Assembly (NCBI RefSeq): GCF_014930365.1
Contig: NZ_JABXWI010000002.1
Span: forward strand, 372,001-436,000
Source: Streptomyces caniscabiei
GTDB taxonomy: Bacteria > Actinomycetota > Actinomycetes > Streptomycetales > Streptomycetaceae
Length of the DNA: 64,000 nucleotides
Reading direction: 5' to 3'
A program made the position numbers and the translations under genes. This document shows, piece after piece, positions 8,108-18,255 of this stretch. Numbering within the stretch: the stretch's first letter is position 1; every line of letters begins with the position of its first letter. The notes beneath the pieces are model-generated. The model was not told where the DNA came from. It saw nothing but the letters and a program-made list of their open reading frames with translations, and ran no database searches.

Positions 8108-9136
8108 TCAGGAGTTGGTGAGCGGCAGGCCGGGCGGGTTGACCTCGGACTTCTCCACGGACTCGTTGGAGAGGTTCCAGGCCTTCAGCCACTCGGCGTA
8201 CTGGCCGTTGTCGATCAGGTGGTTGATGGCCTCGGCGATCGGCTCGGCGAGACCGCTGTCCTTCTTCGCGGTCGCGGCGATCAGGCCCTGGAGGGTCTCA
8301 CCGGCCCCGGAGAACTGGCCCGCGATGCGGGTCGCCTGGGGAGTGCCGGCGGTCTTGGCCGCGTGGTAGGCGAGGTTGGGGCTGGGGCCGAAGTAGGCGT
8401 CGATCTTGCCGCTGCTCAGCGCCAGGTAGATGCTGTTGCTCTCCTGGAAGTACTTGACGGTGAGGGGCTTCTTGCCCTCCTTCGCCAGCTTCGCCTTCCA
8501 CTCCAGGAGGATCTTCTCCTGGTTGGTGCCGTTGCCGACGGAGACCGTCTTGCCGGCGAGGTTCTCGTGGTTCCCGTCGAAGTTCCAGGCGTTGTCCTTC
8601 TTCGTCTCGAAGGCCAGGTCGTCCTTGCGGTAGGAGGCGAACTCGTACTTCTGCTTGCGCTCCTCGGTGTCGGTGATGTTGGAGAAGCCGACGTCGACCT
8701 TGCCGCTGTCGATCCCGATGAAGAGGTTCTCCCAGGTCGACTGGCGTATCTCTGGTTCGAGACCGAGCACGGCGGCCACGAGCCGGGCGAGGTCGGGCTC
8801 GGAGCCGGTCACGGTCTTCTGGTCACTGCCGATGAAGCCGAGCGGCGGACTGCCCGAGGGCAGCGTGCCCGAGCCGATCACCAGCGTGCCTCTCTTCTTG
8901 ATCGCGGCGGGCAGCTCGGCGCTGATGGATTTCACCTCGGAGACCTTGATCTGGGTCTCCTTGGCAGCGCCGTTGGCCAGTTGTCCCACGGTGACCGTGC
9001 CGGCGGCGTCGGTCCTCGTGGCGGCCTCGGTGTCGCCCCCGCAGGCGGTGAGCCCGGTGGCGAGGGTGGCGGCGGCGGTCGCCGCGGTGATGCCGCGCAG
9101 CAGGCTGCGCCGGGAGAACCGGGTGTGCGTGGGCAT
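8108..9136 (-). CDS. ABC transporter substrate-binding lipoprotein (polar amino acid type)
   Basis: A 342-residue periplasmic-type binding protein of family 3. The N-terminus has a twin-arginine-like signal (FSRRSLLRG) and a lipobox LTACG at about residues 25-29, so the mature protein is a membrane-anchored lipoprotein. The body shows the solute-binding fold: RGTLVIGSGTLPSGSPPLGF, ENLFIGIDSGKVDVGFSNIT, then the second lobe. The ATG at 9136 places the signal peptide at the start. It sits after the ATPase gene, separated by about 120 bases. With the permease and ATPase it would import cystine or S-substituted cysteines; the ligand is inferred from neighbours. Confidence 0.9.
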   Translation of the reverse strand: MPTHTRFSRRSLLRGITAATAAATLATGLTACGGDTEAATRTDAAGTVTVGQLANGAAKETQIKVSEVKSISAELPAAIKKRGTLVIGSGTLPSGSPPLGFIGSDQKTVTGSEPDLARLVAAVLGLEPEIRQSTWENLFIGIDSGKVDVGFSNITDTEERKQKYEFASYRKDDLAFETKKDNAWNFDGNHENLAGKTVSVGNGTNQEKILLEWKAKLAKEGKKPLTVKYFQESNSIYLALSSGKIDAYFGPSPNLAYHAAKTAGTPQATRIAGQFSGAGETLQGLIAATAKKDSGLAEPIAEAINHLIDNGQYAEWLKAWNLSNESVEKSEVNPPGLPLTNS

Positions 9137-9258
9137 GGCTGTCTGTCCTTGTCGTTCGAGTGGATGGTGCGGGCGGTGTGGGGGGAAGTGCGGAGGGGGA
9201 GGCGCGGAGGAGGGAGGCACGGTGGGGTGAGGGTCGCGCGGGGTCGGAGGACCCCGCG

Positions 9259-10040
<782 letters not shown>

Positions 10041-10044
<4 letters not shown>

Positions 10045-11030
10045 ACGGCGGCCTCCTTGCGGATGCGGGTCAGCAGGTCGGCGATCCCGCCCCGCAGTCG
10101 CTGGAGCGGCGTCGGCGGCAGGGTGCGGGTGGCGCCCCGGGCGTAGTACCGCTCGACGTAGAACTGGACGACGGAGACGACGCTGGTGAGGATCAGGTAC
10201 CAGACGGTGGAGACCAGCAGCAGCGGCACGATGTCGCCGGGGTAGGTGGAGCCCATGGCCTGGGCGGTGCCGAAGAGGTCGAGCAGGGAGACGTAGAAGA
10301 CCAGCGAGGTGCTCTTGATCAGGCCGATCAGCTGGTTGACGTAGTTCGGGGTGATCGAGCGCAGCGCCTGCGGGAAGACGATCCTGCGGAACTGGTAGCG
10401 CTTGGGCAGCCCGAGCGCGGAGGCCGCCTCGTGCTGGCCCTGGTCGACGGAGAGGATGCCGCCGCGGACGACCTCGGCGGCGTAGGCGGCCTCGTTGAGG
10501 CTGAGACCGATCACGGCGACGGCCATGTCGGTGGCGATGCGCGACTCGTCGAAGGTGAAGAACGCCGGGCCGAAGGGGACGCCCAGGCTGAGCGTCTGGT
10601 AGAGGGCGCTGAAGTTGTAGAGGAACAGCAGGACCACGATCAGCGGGATCGAGCGCAGGGCCCAGATGTACACCCAGCTCACCGAGCGCAGGACGGGGCT
10701 GTCCGAGAGCCGGGCCAGGGCGAGGAGGATGCCGCCGATGAGGCCCAACACCGCGCTGTAGGCGGTGACTTCGAGGGTGATGAGCAGTCCGTCGAGGATG
10801 GTCGGCCGCAGGAACCAGTAGGCGAAGCGGTCCCACTGGTAGAAGGGGTTGGAGATCAGTCCGTGGACGAACTGGGCCGCGAGGACCAGCACGATCGCGG
10901 TGGCGATCCAGCGGCCGGGGCGGCGCAGCGGCAGCACCCGCTGGGCGGTGAGCCGCTGCGACGGGGTGTCGTCGGCGGGCGGCGGTGCCTCGGTCAGGGA
11001 CACGGCGGCGCCTGGGGGTTCACTCATCAA
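10041..11030 (-). CDS. Amino acid ABC transporter permease
   Basis: A 329-residue membrane permease of the HisM/GlnP family. It has about five to six hydrophobic segments: one near residues 40-58, a block around 78-105 with the [19 protein letters not shown] opening typical of the family, two near 120-145, and two near 225-285. The cytoplasmic EAA loop is [20 protein letters not shown] (about 210-229), which contacts the ATPase. The N-terminal 35 residues are hydrophilic. It is the first protein-coding gene of the operon after the Cys leader peptide, which ends about 270 bases upstream. Two ATGs, at 11030 and 11027, are possible starts. Confidence 0.92.
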
Positions 11031-11082
11031 GGGCTCCGGAGGAGTGTCGAGACCCCAGGCGACGCAGGCGACTTCGGCCGTA

Positions 11083-11108
11083 CGGCGAGCGGGGCGACGC
11101 TCGCCGTG
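11083..11108 (-). promoter_or_regulatory. Possible attenuator hairpin between leader peptide and permease
   Basis: A perfect 10-bp stem (11083-11092 with 11099-11108) and a GGGCGA loop lie between the leader peptide stop and the permease start. A T-run is absent. In the setting of a Cys leader peptide it could be a translational or transcriptional attenuation element; only the repeat itself is directly seen. Confidence 0.4.
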
Positions 11109-11303
11109 GGGAGCACGGCGGGCGACACTCGTCGGACGGGGGCCGGCGGCGACATCTCGTCGCCCGCGGGCACCGAAGACACACGGATGCGCACGGCACC
11201 GGGGCTGGCGGGAAGAGGCGGACCGCTGGTGCGGTGCCTCAGGGGTTCGGAGAACCGTCAGCCTCGACGGGAGCGCGGCACCGGGCGAGGGCCCGGCCGC
11301 GCG

Positions 11304-11429
11304 CTAACGTGCGCTACACAGTGCGCTGTTGACCCGGAGCAGATCGACGGCGCGGTCGGCGCAGAGCGGCACGCGGCCGTGGCGGCGCCATGCGGCGTGC
11401 CTCGGGGTCGCGTCCATGTCCGTCACCAT
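11304..11429 (-). CDS. Cys-containing sulfur leader peptide
   Basis: A short reading frame of 37-41 codons ending in VDLLRVNSALCSAR. This closely follows the leader peptide pattern found in actinomycetes before sulfur-assimilation and cysteine-uptake operons (basic residues, then VDLLR-x-x-SALC). In mycobacterial examples ribosome progress over the Cys codons senses cysteine supply and controls the downstream genes. The frame has ATG at 11429, GTG at 11426 and ATG at 11417; GGAAG lies just upstream, which favours one of the first two. It precedes the ABC importer operon on the same strand by about 270 bases. It is unlikely to yield a stable protein. The regulatory role here is inferred from family and position. 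Confidence 0.72.
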   Translation of the reverse strand: MVTDMDATPRHAAWRRHGRVPLCADRAVDLLRVNSALCSAR

Positions 11430-11504
11430 CGTCTTCCGGCCCTGCGGGCCTCGTGCTCATCGGGTGGGCGTAAGTAACTCAGGCTCGGCAGGCCCCTGTC
11501 AACG

Positions 11505-12419
11505 TCAGTCCAGCACATGGGACGCCTGTCCGTCTGTCGATACGCCCTGGTCCGGGACGTGGGAGGCCCAGTCCAGGATCTGCACGGCCGCACCGGCGGC
11601 CTCCAGGCCCCGGCAGTGGGCGTGGTGACGGCGGGCGATGCCGTCGAGGTCGAGGTGGAGGCCGAAGGCGGGATGGGCGGTCAGGCGGCGGGCGTACGCC
11701 CACAGGTGCGGGTGATCGGCGACACGGTGCACGGCGGAGGCGTCCAGGTGCCAGCGGTGCACGGTGTCGAGCCGCACCAGGGAGACCCACAACTCGACGT
11801 CCGCGACGGTGAGTCGATCGCCGAGGACGTACTCCTGCCCGGCGAGCCGGGCGTCCAGGGAGCGCAGGGTGCGCAGCAGGGAGGCGAGTGCGTCGCGGCG
11901 TTCCCGGTCGTCGGCGTCGGCCCGTCCGGCGCGCTGGGCCGCGCCGTCCATGCCCTGTTCGCAGAGGCGCGCGACCCCCTCGATCTCGACCTCGGCGCCC
12001 TCCGGGTACAGCGTGTGCCGATCGGCGCCGAAGCGGCGGGCGAGGTCGCGCATGATGTCGGGGGCGTGGGTGCTGACGATGCGGCCGGACCAGTCGTCGC
12101 TGAGCACCGGCGCCACGGCCGCCCCGGGGTAGCGGTGGGCGCTCGCCTCGTACAGCGGGCGCAGCGCGGAGTGTTCGCCGTTCGGGCCGTCGGGCACGGC
12201 GGGCAGGAGCGTCACGGGACAGACGTCCGACAGCCCGAGGAGGCTGTGGACGACGGCGATGCGCAGGGCGCCCGGACAGGAGAGCGACAGATGGAGCCGG
12301 TAGCGGCGGGGCACGGCGTAGTGGCCGCTGCGCGCGTCGCAGCCGATCCGGCCACGGAAGGAGGGCAGCGGCCGTGGCGACGGAACGGCGTTCAGGGCGT
12401 GGACGGGCATGGCGGACAT
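11505..12419 (-). CDS. Glutathione transferase Xi-class-like (glutathionyl-hydroquinone reductase family)
   Basis: A 304-residue protein resembling the Xi class, which in actinomycetes reduces S-conjugated hydroquinones using a low-molecular-weight thiol. The N-terminal thioredoxin-like part has YRLHLSLSCPGALRIAVVHS, matching the class motif in which the catalytic Cys is followed by Pro-Trp; here it reads Cys-Pro-Gly, a variation. The C-terminal helical domain includes ARRFGADRHTLYPEG and LGDRLTVADVELWVSLVRLD. The ATG at 12419 has GGGGAG eight bases upstream. It is transcribed towards the sulfur leader peptide and may belong to sulfur or thiol metabolism, but nothing proves a shared operon. 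Confidence 0.72.
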   Translation of the reverse strand: MSAMPVHALNAVPSPRPLPSFRGRIGCDARSGHYAVPRRYRLHLSLSCPGALRIAVVHSLLGLSDVCPVTLLPAVPDGPNGEHSALRPLYEASAHRYPGAAVAPVLSDDWSGRIVSTHAPDIMRDLARRFGADRHTLYPEGAEVEIEGVARLCEQGMDGAAQRAGRADADDRERRDALASLLRTLRSLDARLAGQEYVLGDRLTVADVELWVSLVRLDTVHRWHLDASAVHRVADHPHLWAYARRLTAHPAFGLHLDLDGIARRHHAHCRGLEAAGAAVQILDWASHVPDQGVSTDGQASHVLD

Positions 12420-12810
12420 GTGTCTCCCCGGGGTTCTGACGCGCGGTGACGCGGTGGCGTGGTGGCGCGAGATGCGACGGTGCGCGGGTGCGCGGGAACG
12501 GTGGTGACGCGGGTACACGGGCGCGCGGGCGCCGCGGCGCGCCACGCCGACGGCTCGGCCCGGCCGGGGATCGGCTCGGGCCGGCTCGGCCCGGCTCGAC
12601 TCGGCCCGGCTCGGCTCGGAGCCGGTCAGCCGGCGGGGCTTCCGGCGCTGCAGACGCGCAGCAGATCGATGTGGCGGCGGGAGGTCAGCAGAAGGGACTG
12701 TCGGCGCGTGCGCGGCACACGAGTGACCACCGGCTCCGTACACCCCATCATTCCCTACCTGTTCACTAGGAAATACCCCACCTGGAGTGTCGAGCCGCCC
12801 ACGTCCCGCG
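12420..12810. other. Intergenic region with low-complexity CGGCTCGG repeats
   Basis: About 390 bases between two reverse-strand genes. A run of imperfect CGGCTCGGCC units lies at about 12560-12620. An AT-richer patch at 12755-12780 (CTACCTGTTCACTAGGAAAT) stands out against its surroundings and could hold a promoter or operator for the transferase gene. No coding frame is convincing. Confidence 0.45.
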
Positions 12811-14676
12811 TCAAGAGGCCGTCCAGGAATCGGACACGTCGTCCGAGGGGTGGACGTCCTGGGGCTTCCTCGGGTCCTCACGGCGGGCGTGCGGGGCGTG
12901 CAGGTCGAGCTCGTAGGCGACCCGGATCAGCGGCACATGGGTGAACGCCTGCGGAAAGTTGCCCAGTTGGCGACGGGCGCGGGGGTCGTACTCCTCGGCG
13001 AGCAGGCCGACGTCGTTGCGCAGTTCCAGCAGCCGTTCGTACAGCGCGCGGGCCTCGTCCTCGCGGCCGATCACCAGCAGGGCGTCCGCGAGCCAGAAGG
13101 AGCAGGCGAGGAAGGCCCCCTCGCCGCCGGTGAGGCCGTCCGGAGAGTCGGCGGCGCCCGCCGAGTAGCGGGCCACCAGTCCGTCGGAGAGGAGTTCGCG
13201 CTGCACGGCCTCGACGGTGCCGATCACCCGTGGGTCGTCCGGCGGCAGGAAACCGGTCTGCGGGATCTGCAACAGCGCGGCGTCCAGCTCCCGGGAGCCG
13301 TACGACTGGGTGAAGGTGTTGCGTTCCGGGTCGTAGGCCCGCTCGCAGATCTCGCGGTGGATACGGTCACGGATCTCGCGCCAGCGCTGAACCGGGCCGG
13401 GACGGGAGTGCGCCTCCGCCAGCCGCACCGCCCGGTCGAAGGCGACCCAGCACATCACCTTGGAGTGCGTGTAGTGGCGGGGGGCGCCGCGCATCTCCCA
13501 GAGCCCCTGGTCGGGCTCGGACCAGGCACGCTCCAGGTGGTCCAGGAACACCGCCTGGAGGGAGACCAGATGCCTGCGGGGGCGCAGTCCGCAGCCGATC
13601 GCCAGATGGATGGTGTCCATCACCTCACCGGGCACGTCGAGCTGCCGCTGCGAGGCGGCCGCGTTGCCGATCCGCACCGGACGCGACCCCTCGTAGCCCG
13701 GCAGCCAGTCGGCCTCCCACTCGGTGAGCCGCCGCTCCCCCGCGATGCCGTACATGATCTGCACGTCCTCGGGCCGCCCCGCCACCGCCCGCTCCAGCCA
13801 GCCCCGCCAGGCGTCCGCCTCGGCCTTGAACCCGCTGCGCAGCAGGGCCTCCAGCGTCATGCCGGCGTCCCGCAGCCAGCAGAACCGGTAGTCCCAGTTC
13901 CGGACGCCGCCGATCTCCTCCGGCAAGGAGGTGGTCGGGGCGGCGACGATGCCGCCGGTCGGCTGGTACGTCAGCGCCTTGAGCGTGATCAGGGAGCGGG
14001 CGACGGCGTCGCGGTAGGGCCCGTCGTAGGTGAGTCGGCGCAGCCAGCGGCGCCAGTACGACTCGGTGCTGCGCAGTGCCTCGAAGGCGTCCACCTGGCG
14101 CGGTGCGGCCAGGTGGGAGGGGTGCCAGGTCAGCACGAAGGGGATCTGTTCGCCCGCCCGGACCGGGAACACGGCGGTGTGGGCCGTGCCGTGGGCGACC
14201 GGCCGCACGGGGGTGCGCAGCCATACCGACTCGGGCCCGGCGGTTCCCGTCAGCGCGCCGCCGCGCCGCCGCATCCAGGGCAGGACACGGCCGTAGTCGA
14301 AGCGGAGCCGCAGGTCCATCCGCATGTCGACGGTGCCGGAGAGGCCTTCGACGATACGGACGACGCTGGGGGCGCCGGTCTTGCGGCACGGCATGAAGTC
14401 GGTGACCAGGACCTGGCCCGTGGTCGTCTCCCACTCCGTCTCCAGGATCGCCGTGTCGTCGCGGTAGCGGCGGCGGGCGTACGGGCCGTTCTCGTCGGCG
14501 GGGGCGATGCGCCAGCGGCCGTTGTCCTCGTCGCCGAGCAGGGCGGCGAAACAGGCGGGCGAGTCGAAGCGGGGGAGGCAGAGCCAGTCGATGCTGCCGT
14601 CCCGGCCCACGAGGGCGGCGGTGAGGAGGTCGCCGATGAGGGCGTAGTCCTCGATGCGGCTGGGCTGTCCTGGCAT
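12811..14676 (-). CDS. Glycoside hydrolase family 15 protein (glucoamylase/trehalase-like)
   Basis: A 621-residue cytoplasmic protein with the two-part GH15 design: an N-terminal beta-sandwich (about 1-240) and an (alpha/alpha)6 barrel. Hallmarks are IEDYALIGDLLTAALVGRDG at the start, GSIDWLCLPRFDSPACFAALL, the barrel segment VRNWDYRFCWLRDAGMTLEA carrying the catalytic-side acid region, and NFPQAFTHVPLI near the C-terminus. There is no signal peptide. Actinobacterial relatives include trehalases and alpha-glucosidases of unclear substrate. It is monocistronic as far as can be seen. Confidence 0.9.
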   Translation of the reverse strand: MPGQPSRIEDYALIGDLLTAALVGRDGSIDWLCLPRFDSPACFAALLGDEDNGRWRIAPADENGPYARRRYRDDTAILETEWETTTGQVLVTDFMPCRKTGAPSVVRIVEGLSGTVDMRMDLRLRFDYGRVLPWMRRRGGALTGTAGPESVWLRTPVRPVAHGTAHTAVFPVRAGEQIPFVLTWHPSHLAAPRQVDAFEALRSTESYWRRWLRRLTYDGPYRDAVARSLITLKALTYQPTGGIVAAPTTSLPEEIGGVRNWDYRFCWLRDAGMTLEALLRSGFKAEADAWRGWLERAVAGRPEDVQIMYGIAGERRLTEWEADWLPGYEGSRPVRIGNAAASQRQLDVPGEVMDTIHLAIGCGLRPRRHLVSLQAVFLDHLERAWSEPDQGLWEMRGAPRHYTHSKVMCWVAFDRAVRLAEAHSRPGPVQRWREIRDRIHREICERAYDPERNTFTQSYGSRELDAALLQIPQTGFLPPDDPRVIGTVEAVQRELLSDGLVARYSAGAADSPDGLTGGEGAFLACSFWLADALLVIGREDEARALYERLLELRNDVGLLAEEYDPRARRQLGNFPQAFTHVPLIRVAYELDLHAPHARREDPRKPQDVHPSDDVSDSWTAS

Positions 14677-14998
14677 GGGGTCAGTTTCGGGGGGCCGGGG
14701 GTGCGGGGCATGCGGGGCGGGGCGTTCGAGTTGCCGCCGGGGCGGGGCCGTGTGCGGGAGGACTGACCAGGGGCCACCCCGGTACTCGGTCGGGAGGGTG
14801 AGGTGCCCGGGGGCGGACGGCGGGGGCGCGACCTGGGTTCTTCACCCTCCGGACGGTCGTGGGCCATGTCCTGGCCAGGGCCGATCCCGCGCACGGTCCG
14901 AAGCTGCTGACGACCCCGCTCCGAGTACCGCGCACCACGTACCGAGTTCCGACGGCTCGACCACGACACCGGTGAACGTCCACGGAAAGGACCGGCTC
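14677..14998. other. Divergent promoter region, no gene seen
   Basis: This 320-base stretch separates the reverse-strand GH15 gene from a small forward gene. It is G-rich on the plus strand near 14690-14750. No tRNA, hairpin of note or coding frame was recognised. Confidence 0.35.
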
Positions 14999-15310
14999 TT
15001 GAACGCCTCCACGAAAGCCTCGGACATCTCCCCGACCGAGCGGATCCGCACCCTCGCGGACATCCTCTCCGGAAGGATCACGGCGACGGAGGGCGCGCGC
15101 CGCCACGCTGTTCCGGTGCGGGTCGTCCACGAGTGGCTGCGGGAGATCCCGGTGGCCGCGCCGCCGGACGCGGCGGACCGGTCCGGCGCACCGGACCGAG
15201 TCGGCCGGCCTGACGGGGAGGACACGGCACCGGTACGGAGCGCGGGGCGGCGGCCGTTGCCCCGCTGCCGGGTGGTCGTCGACGAGATGGTGCAGGGGCT
15301 CGGGCTCTGA
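14999..15310 (+). CDS. Small helix-turn-helix-like protein, function unknown
   Basis: A predicted 103-residue protein. I do not recognise the family. Residues about 12-43 (ERIRTLADILSGRITATEGARRH and the following VPVRVVHEWLREI) look like a helix-turn-helix of the type found in transposase N-termini or small DNA-binding proteins; the rest is Asp/Pro/Arg-rich and probably disordered. The TTG start at 14999 was chosen because GGAAAGGA precedes it by seven bases; a GTG at about 14972 is the alternative. No partner gene is adjacent on the same strand. Confidence 0.45.
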   Translation: MNASTKASDISPTERIRTLADILSGRITATEGARRHAVPVRVVHEWLREIPVAAPPDAADRSGAPDRVGRPDGEDTAPVRSAGRRPLPRCRVVVDEMVQGLGL

Positions 15311-15625
15311 ACGCCGAGGACGTGCGGCGTCACGCTCCCCCGCCATGAGACCGCGGGGCGCCCGATCCCTGAACGTCAGCCCCTGAACGTCGGCCCGGCT
15401 CGCTGCCGGCCGCGCGAATGACCGGGGGCCACTCTGCCGTCGGCGGTGCCCCAAACCCGCCGCCGCGCCCAGGAAGCCGATGGTCACCCCCGATCCCCCC
15501 GTTCCCTGTCCCGTTCCCTGAGGGACGCCGCTGAAAATGAGAGTTGACAAGGCATCTGATTGACGGAGATCTCGCCAGGGCCCGCCTCCGGTTCCTGGAA
15601 TCGGGGCCGCCCGATGGCCGACGGT
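15311..15625. other. Intergenic region between convergent genes
   Basis: 315 bases between the small forward gene and the reverse-strand propeller gene. A local drop in GC occurs at 15535-15565, around AAAATGAGAGTTGACAAGG. No terminator stem comparable to those elsewhere in the window was found. Confidence 0.3.
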
Positions 15626-16636
15626 TCAATGGCGCGTCGGGACCGGGTGGGCGAGCAGCTGGGCGAGGTTGATGGTTCCACGCTGGAGCTTCGGGTCGTG
15701 GGGTGCGGTGAGGCCGGCGTTGGTGACATACAGCCGGTTTCCGCTCACCGCTGTGGAGGTGGGCGAGGCGAGTCCGTTCGAGACGGTCAGCACGGTCTTG
15801 GTGGTGCCGTTCGGGTAGACGACAGTGATCTTGTCCGCCGGGTCGTTCTGTGCGGCGAGTACGACGTCGGAGTGCTCGTTGAGGAAGCTGAAGTCGTCGG
15901 CGTTGGCGAGCGCGCGGGTCACGGTGTGGATGCGGCCGGGGGTGCCGTCGGCGGTGACCGGGATCCTCAACAGCGTGGCCTTGTTGAAGTTGGTGACCCA
16001 GACGGCGCCCTTGTGGAAGCGGACACCGTTCACGCCCAGCTTGAGGGCGGCGTCTGCGTCGGAGTCGAGAGCCGGGTCCGTCAGCCATGCGGTCGCCCGG
16101 CCGCCGGAGGCGGGCACGGCCCAGATGGTCTTGTTGAGGCTGTCGGCGGCATACAGGGTCCGTCCGGCCGCGTCCAGGGCCAGGCCGTTGGGGAGCCCGT
16201 CGGTGGGCAGCGAGGCCAGCCGCCGGGGGCTGCCGCCCACAGGCAGCTTCCACACGCCGGAGCGGGAGGCGTTCTCCGACTGCACGTTGTAGTAGACGGT
16301 GCCGTCGCTGCCGCGCGTGTTGCCGGTGATGCGGTCGCCGGCAACACCGGTAGCTAGGGTTGTGCGGTGGCCGGACGGCGTGAGCTTCACGAGCGTGGGC
16401 GCCTGGTTCGCCACGAGTCCCAGCATGGAGAGCGTCACGGTGTTGTCCGGGTTGGCCGTGATGTTCTCGGGCGCGTCACCGGAGGCGTAGTCGAACGCGG
16501 ACACCGTGTTCACGTGGGTGACGACCGGCTGCTGTGTCGGTGCGTGCCAGGTGGCAGCGGATACAGAGGGGGATGCGGTGAGGGCTCCCGCCGCTACAGC
16601 GACAGTTGCGGCATAGACGGCGAACTGCTTCCTCAT
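15626..16636 (-). CDS. Secreted SMP-30/NHL-like beta-propeller protein
   Basis: A 336-residue exported protein with a Sec signal peptide: MRKQFAVYAATVAVAAGALT, ending near SVSA-ATW at about residue 28. The mature part contains repeated blades, such as LPTDGLPNGLALDAAGRTLY, KTIWAVPASGGRATAW and NGVRFHKGAVWVTNF, like SMP-30/gluconolactonase and superoxide dismutase-like propellers. The function is unknown; binding or lactonase activity is possible. The ATG at 16636 puts the signal peptide at the start, with GGAGA upstream. It stands alone on the reverse strand. Confidence 0.78.
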   Translation of the reverse strand: MRKQFAVYAATVAVAAGALTASPSVSAATWHAPTQQPVVTHVNTVSAFDYASGDAPENITANPDNTVTLSMLGLVANQAPTLVKLTPSGHRTTLATGVAGDRITGNTRGSDGTVYYNVQSENASRSGVWKLPVGGSPRRLASLPTDGLPNGLALDAAGRTLYAADSLNKTIWAVPASGGRATAWLTDPALDSDADAALKLGVNGVRFHKGAVWVTNFNKATLLRIPVTADGTPGRIHTVTRALANADDFSFLNEHSDVVLAAQNDPADKITVVYPNGTTKTVLTVSNGLASPTSTAVSGNRLYVTNAGLTAPHDPKLQRGTINLAQLLAHPVPTRH

Positions 16637-16835
16637 GGAGATTTCTCCTGGTGCGTTTGTGGGTACTGCCTGGTGGATGGCTCGGCCACAGCTCTCAGGC
16701 ACTTGTGATCGATGTCAGTCGGTTCGAATGACCGAACCGCCCGGGCGGAGGTCAGGATCGGGGGCGCGATGGGTCGGGATACCCCGATCAGCGCATGCGG
16801 AAGGAACCGTGCCGCGCCGTATGGGTCAGCACCGC

Positions 16836-18098
16836 TCAGTCCTGCGCCGACGCGGCCGTGCGCTGCGAGGCGGCCAGCAGGCCGAGGGGCAGCAGTGCCG
16901 CCAGGGCGAAGACCAGGCCGGCCAGCGACGGGCCCTTCAGATCGAGGCTGGAGGTGAGGGCCATGCCGCCGAACCAGGAGCCCGCGGCGATCCCGACCTG
17001 GAACGCGGAGTTGGCGAAGGCCATGGGCAGGGACCGGCCGGCTCCACCGACGCGGACGACCTGGCCCACCACGATCGGGTTGGTGGAGAACCCGGCTCCG
17101 CCGAGCAGCACCACCAGGACCACGGCCACGACGCTGTTGGTCGCCCACAGCGTGATCGCGCCCAGCAGAACGGCCATCAGGACGGTGGCCGGGATCAGCG
17201 TGGCGTAGGGGCGGCGATCACCGAGACGCCCACCGACCGTGGTGCCGGCCAGCGCACCGACGCCGTAGGCGAGCAGGACCAGCGGGACGACGGCCCCGGC
17301 AAGGTGGGCCCGCTCGGTCAGCAGCGGGGCGATGTAGCTGAAGACGGCCAGCAAACCGCCCTGCACCAGAGCAATGGCCAGGTAGACGAGCCACAGGCGC
17401 GGTCGCTTCAGCGCACCGATCTCGTCGCGCAGGGAGCTGTCACCGGCACCGGTGTCGGCGGGGAGCTTGCGGGCGATCACTACGGCGGCGGCCAGGGAGA
17501 GCACGGAGAGCACCCAGAAAGGGCCCTGCCAGCCGGACAGTTGCCCGGCGGCCGTGCCCAGCGGGACGCCGACGATGTTGGCGACGGTCACGCCGCCGAC
17601 CATCACGCCCATGGCGCGGGTGCCGGCGGCCGGCCCGGCCGCGGCGGTCGCCACCGCCGCACCCACGGCCCAGAACGTGCCGGTGCCGAGTGCCGCGGCG
17701 AACCGGCCGACGAGCGCAAGGGCCATCGTGGAGCTGAGCGCACCGATGACATGGCCTGCGGCGAAGACGATCAGTGCGGCGATCATGGCCGTGCGGCGCG
17801 GCAGGCGCAGGGTCGCAAGGGACATCGCGGGCGCACCGACCATCATGCCGATGGCGAAGAAGGTGATCAGCAGGCCGGCGCTGGAGACGCTCACGTTCAT
17901 GGCACCGGAGATCTCCGGCAGCAGACCGGCGACGATCAGCTCGCTCGTGCCCATGATGAATGCCACGGCGCCCAGCAGCCACACCACCGGCGGCAGCTTG
18001 GTCTTCTCGGCGGCAGGGGCCGTGCCGGGGCGCCGCTCAGGCGAGCCGGTTGCCGCGGCATCCGGCTCGGCGGCTGAAGGGGAGGCGGTGGGATTCAC
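16836..18098 (-). CDS. MFS transporter (DHA1/AraJ-like)
   Basis: A 420-residue major facilitator with about twelve hydrophobic segments from residue 43 on, of the drug/sugar efflux type. Signatures are FIMGTSELIVAGLLPEIS in TM1, the loop 2-3 region LRLPRRTA, and GRFAAALGTGTFWAVGAAV. The GTG at 18098 was chosen because AAAGGA precedes it by six bases; the longer reading from 18251 adds an unlikely basic leader. It lies downstream of the XRE regulator gene on the same strand, and a 25-bp sequence 158 bases upstream (18256-18280) is nearly identical to one before the regulator. It probably exports a compound sensed through that regulator. Confidence 0.88.
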   Translation of the reverse strand: MNPTASPSAAEPDAAATGSPERRPGTAPAAEKTKLPPVVWLLGAVAFIMGTSELIVAGLLPEISGAMNVSVSSAGLLITFFAIGMMVGAPAMSLATLRLPRRTAMIAALIVFAAGHVIGALSSTMALALVGRFAAALGTGTFWAVGAAVATAAAGPAAGTRAMGVMVGGVTVANIVGVPLGTAAGQLSGWQGPFWVLSVLSLAAAVVIARKLPADTGAGDSSLRDEIGALKRPRLWLVYLAIALVQGGLLAVFSYIAPLLTERAHLAGAVVPLVLLAYGVGALAGTTVGGRLGDRRPYATLIPATVLMAVLLGAITLWATNSVVAVVLVVLLGGAGFSTNPIVVGQVVRVGGAGRSLPMAFANSAFQVGIAAGSWFGGMALTSSLDLKGPSLAGLVFALAALLPLGLLAASQRTAASAQD

Positions 18099-18255
18099 CG
18101 AAGGTCCTTTCGAACGGGCGGCGCGGGGCACGGCTGCTGGGAGGCAATCCGCTGCCGGGGATGGGGAACGCGCCAGGGGGACGTGTGAGCGGAGTTGTTC
18201 GAACTCCACCGCGATCCACGAAACCAGCAGCCGCCGGCGGCAAACAGTCACTCTC

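Noticed and set aside
12811..14676. Secreted glucoamylase
   Set aside because: There is no signal peptide and the domain layout matches intracellular GH15 trehalase/glucosidase-like proteins.
15535..15575. A zinc-regulator (Zur) box around TGAAAATGAGAG
   Set aside because: Only one half resembles the motif, the symmetric half is absent, and the site lies between convergent gene ends.
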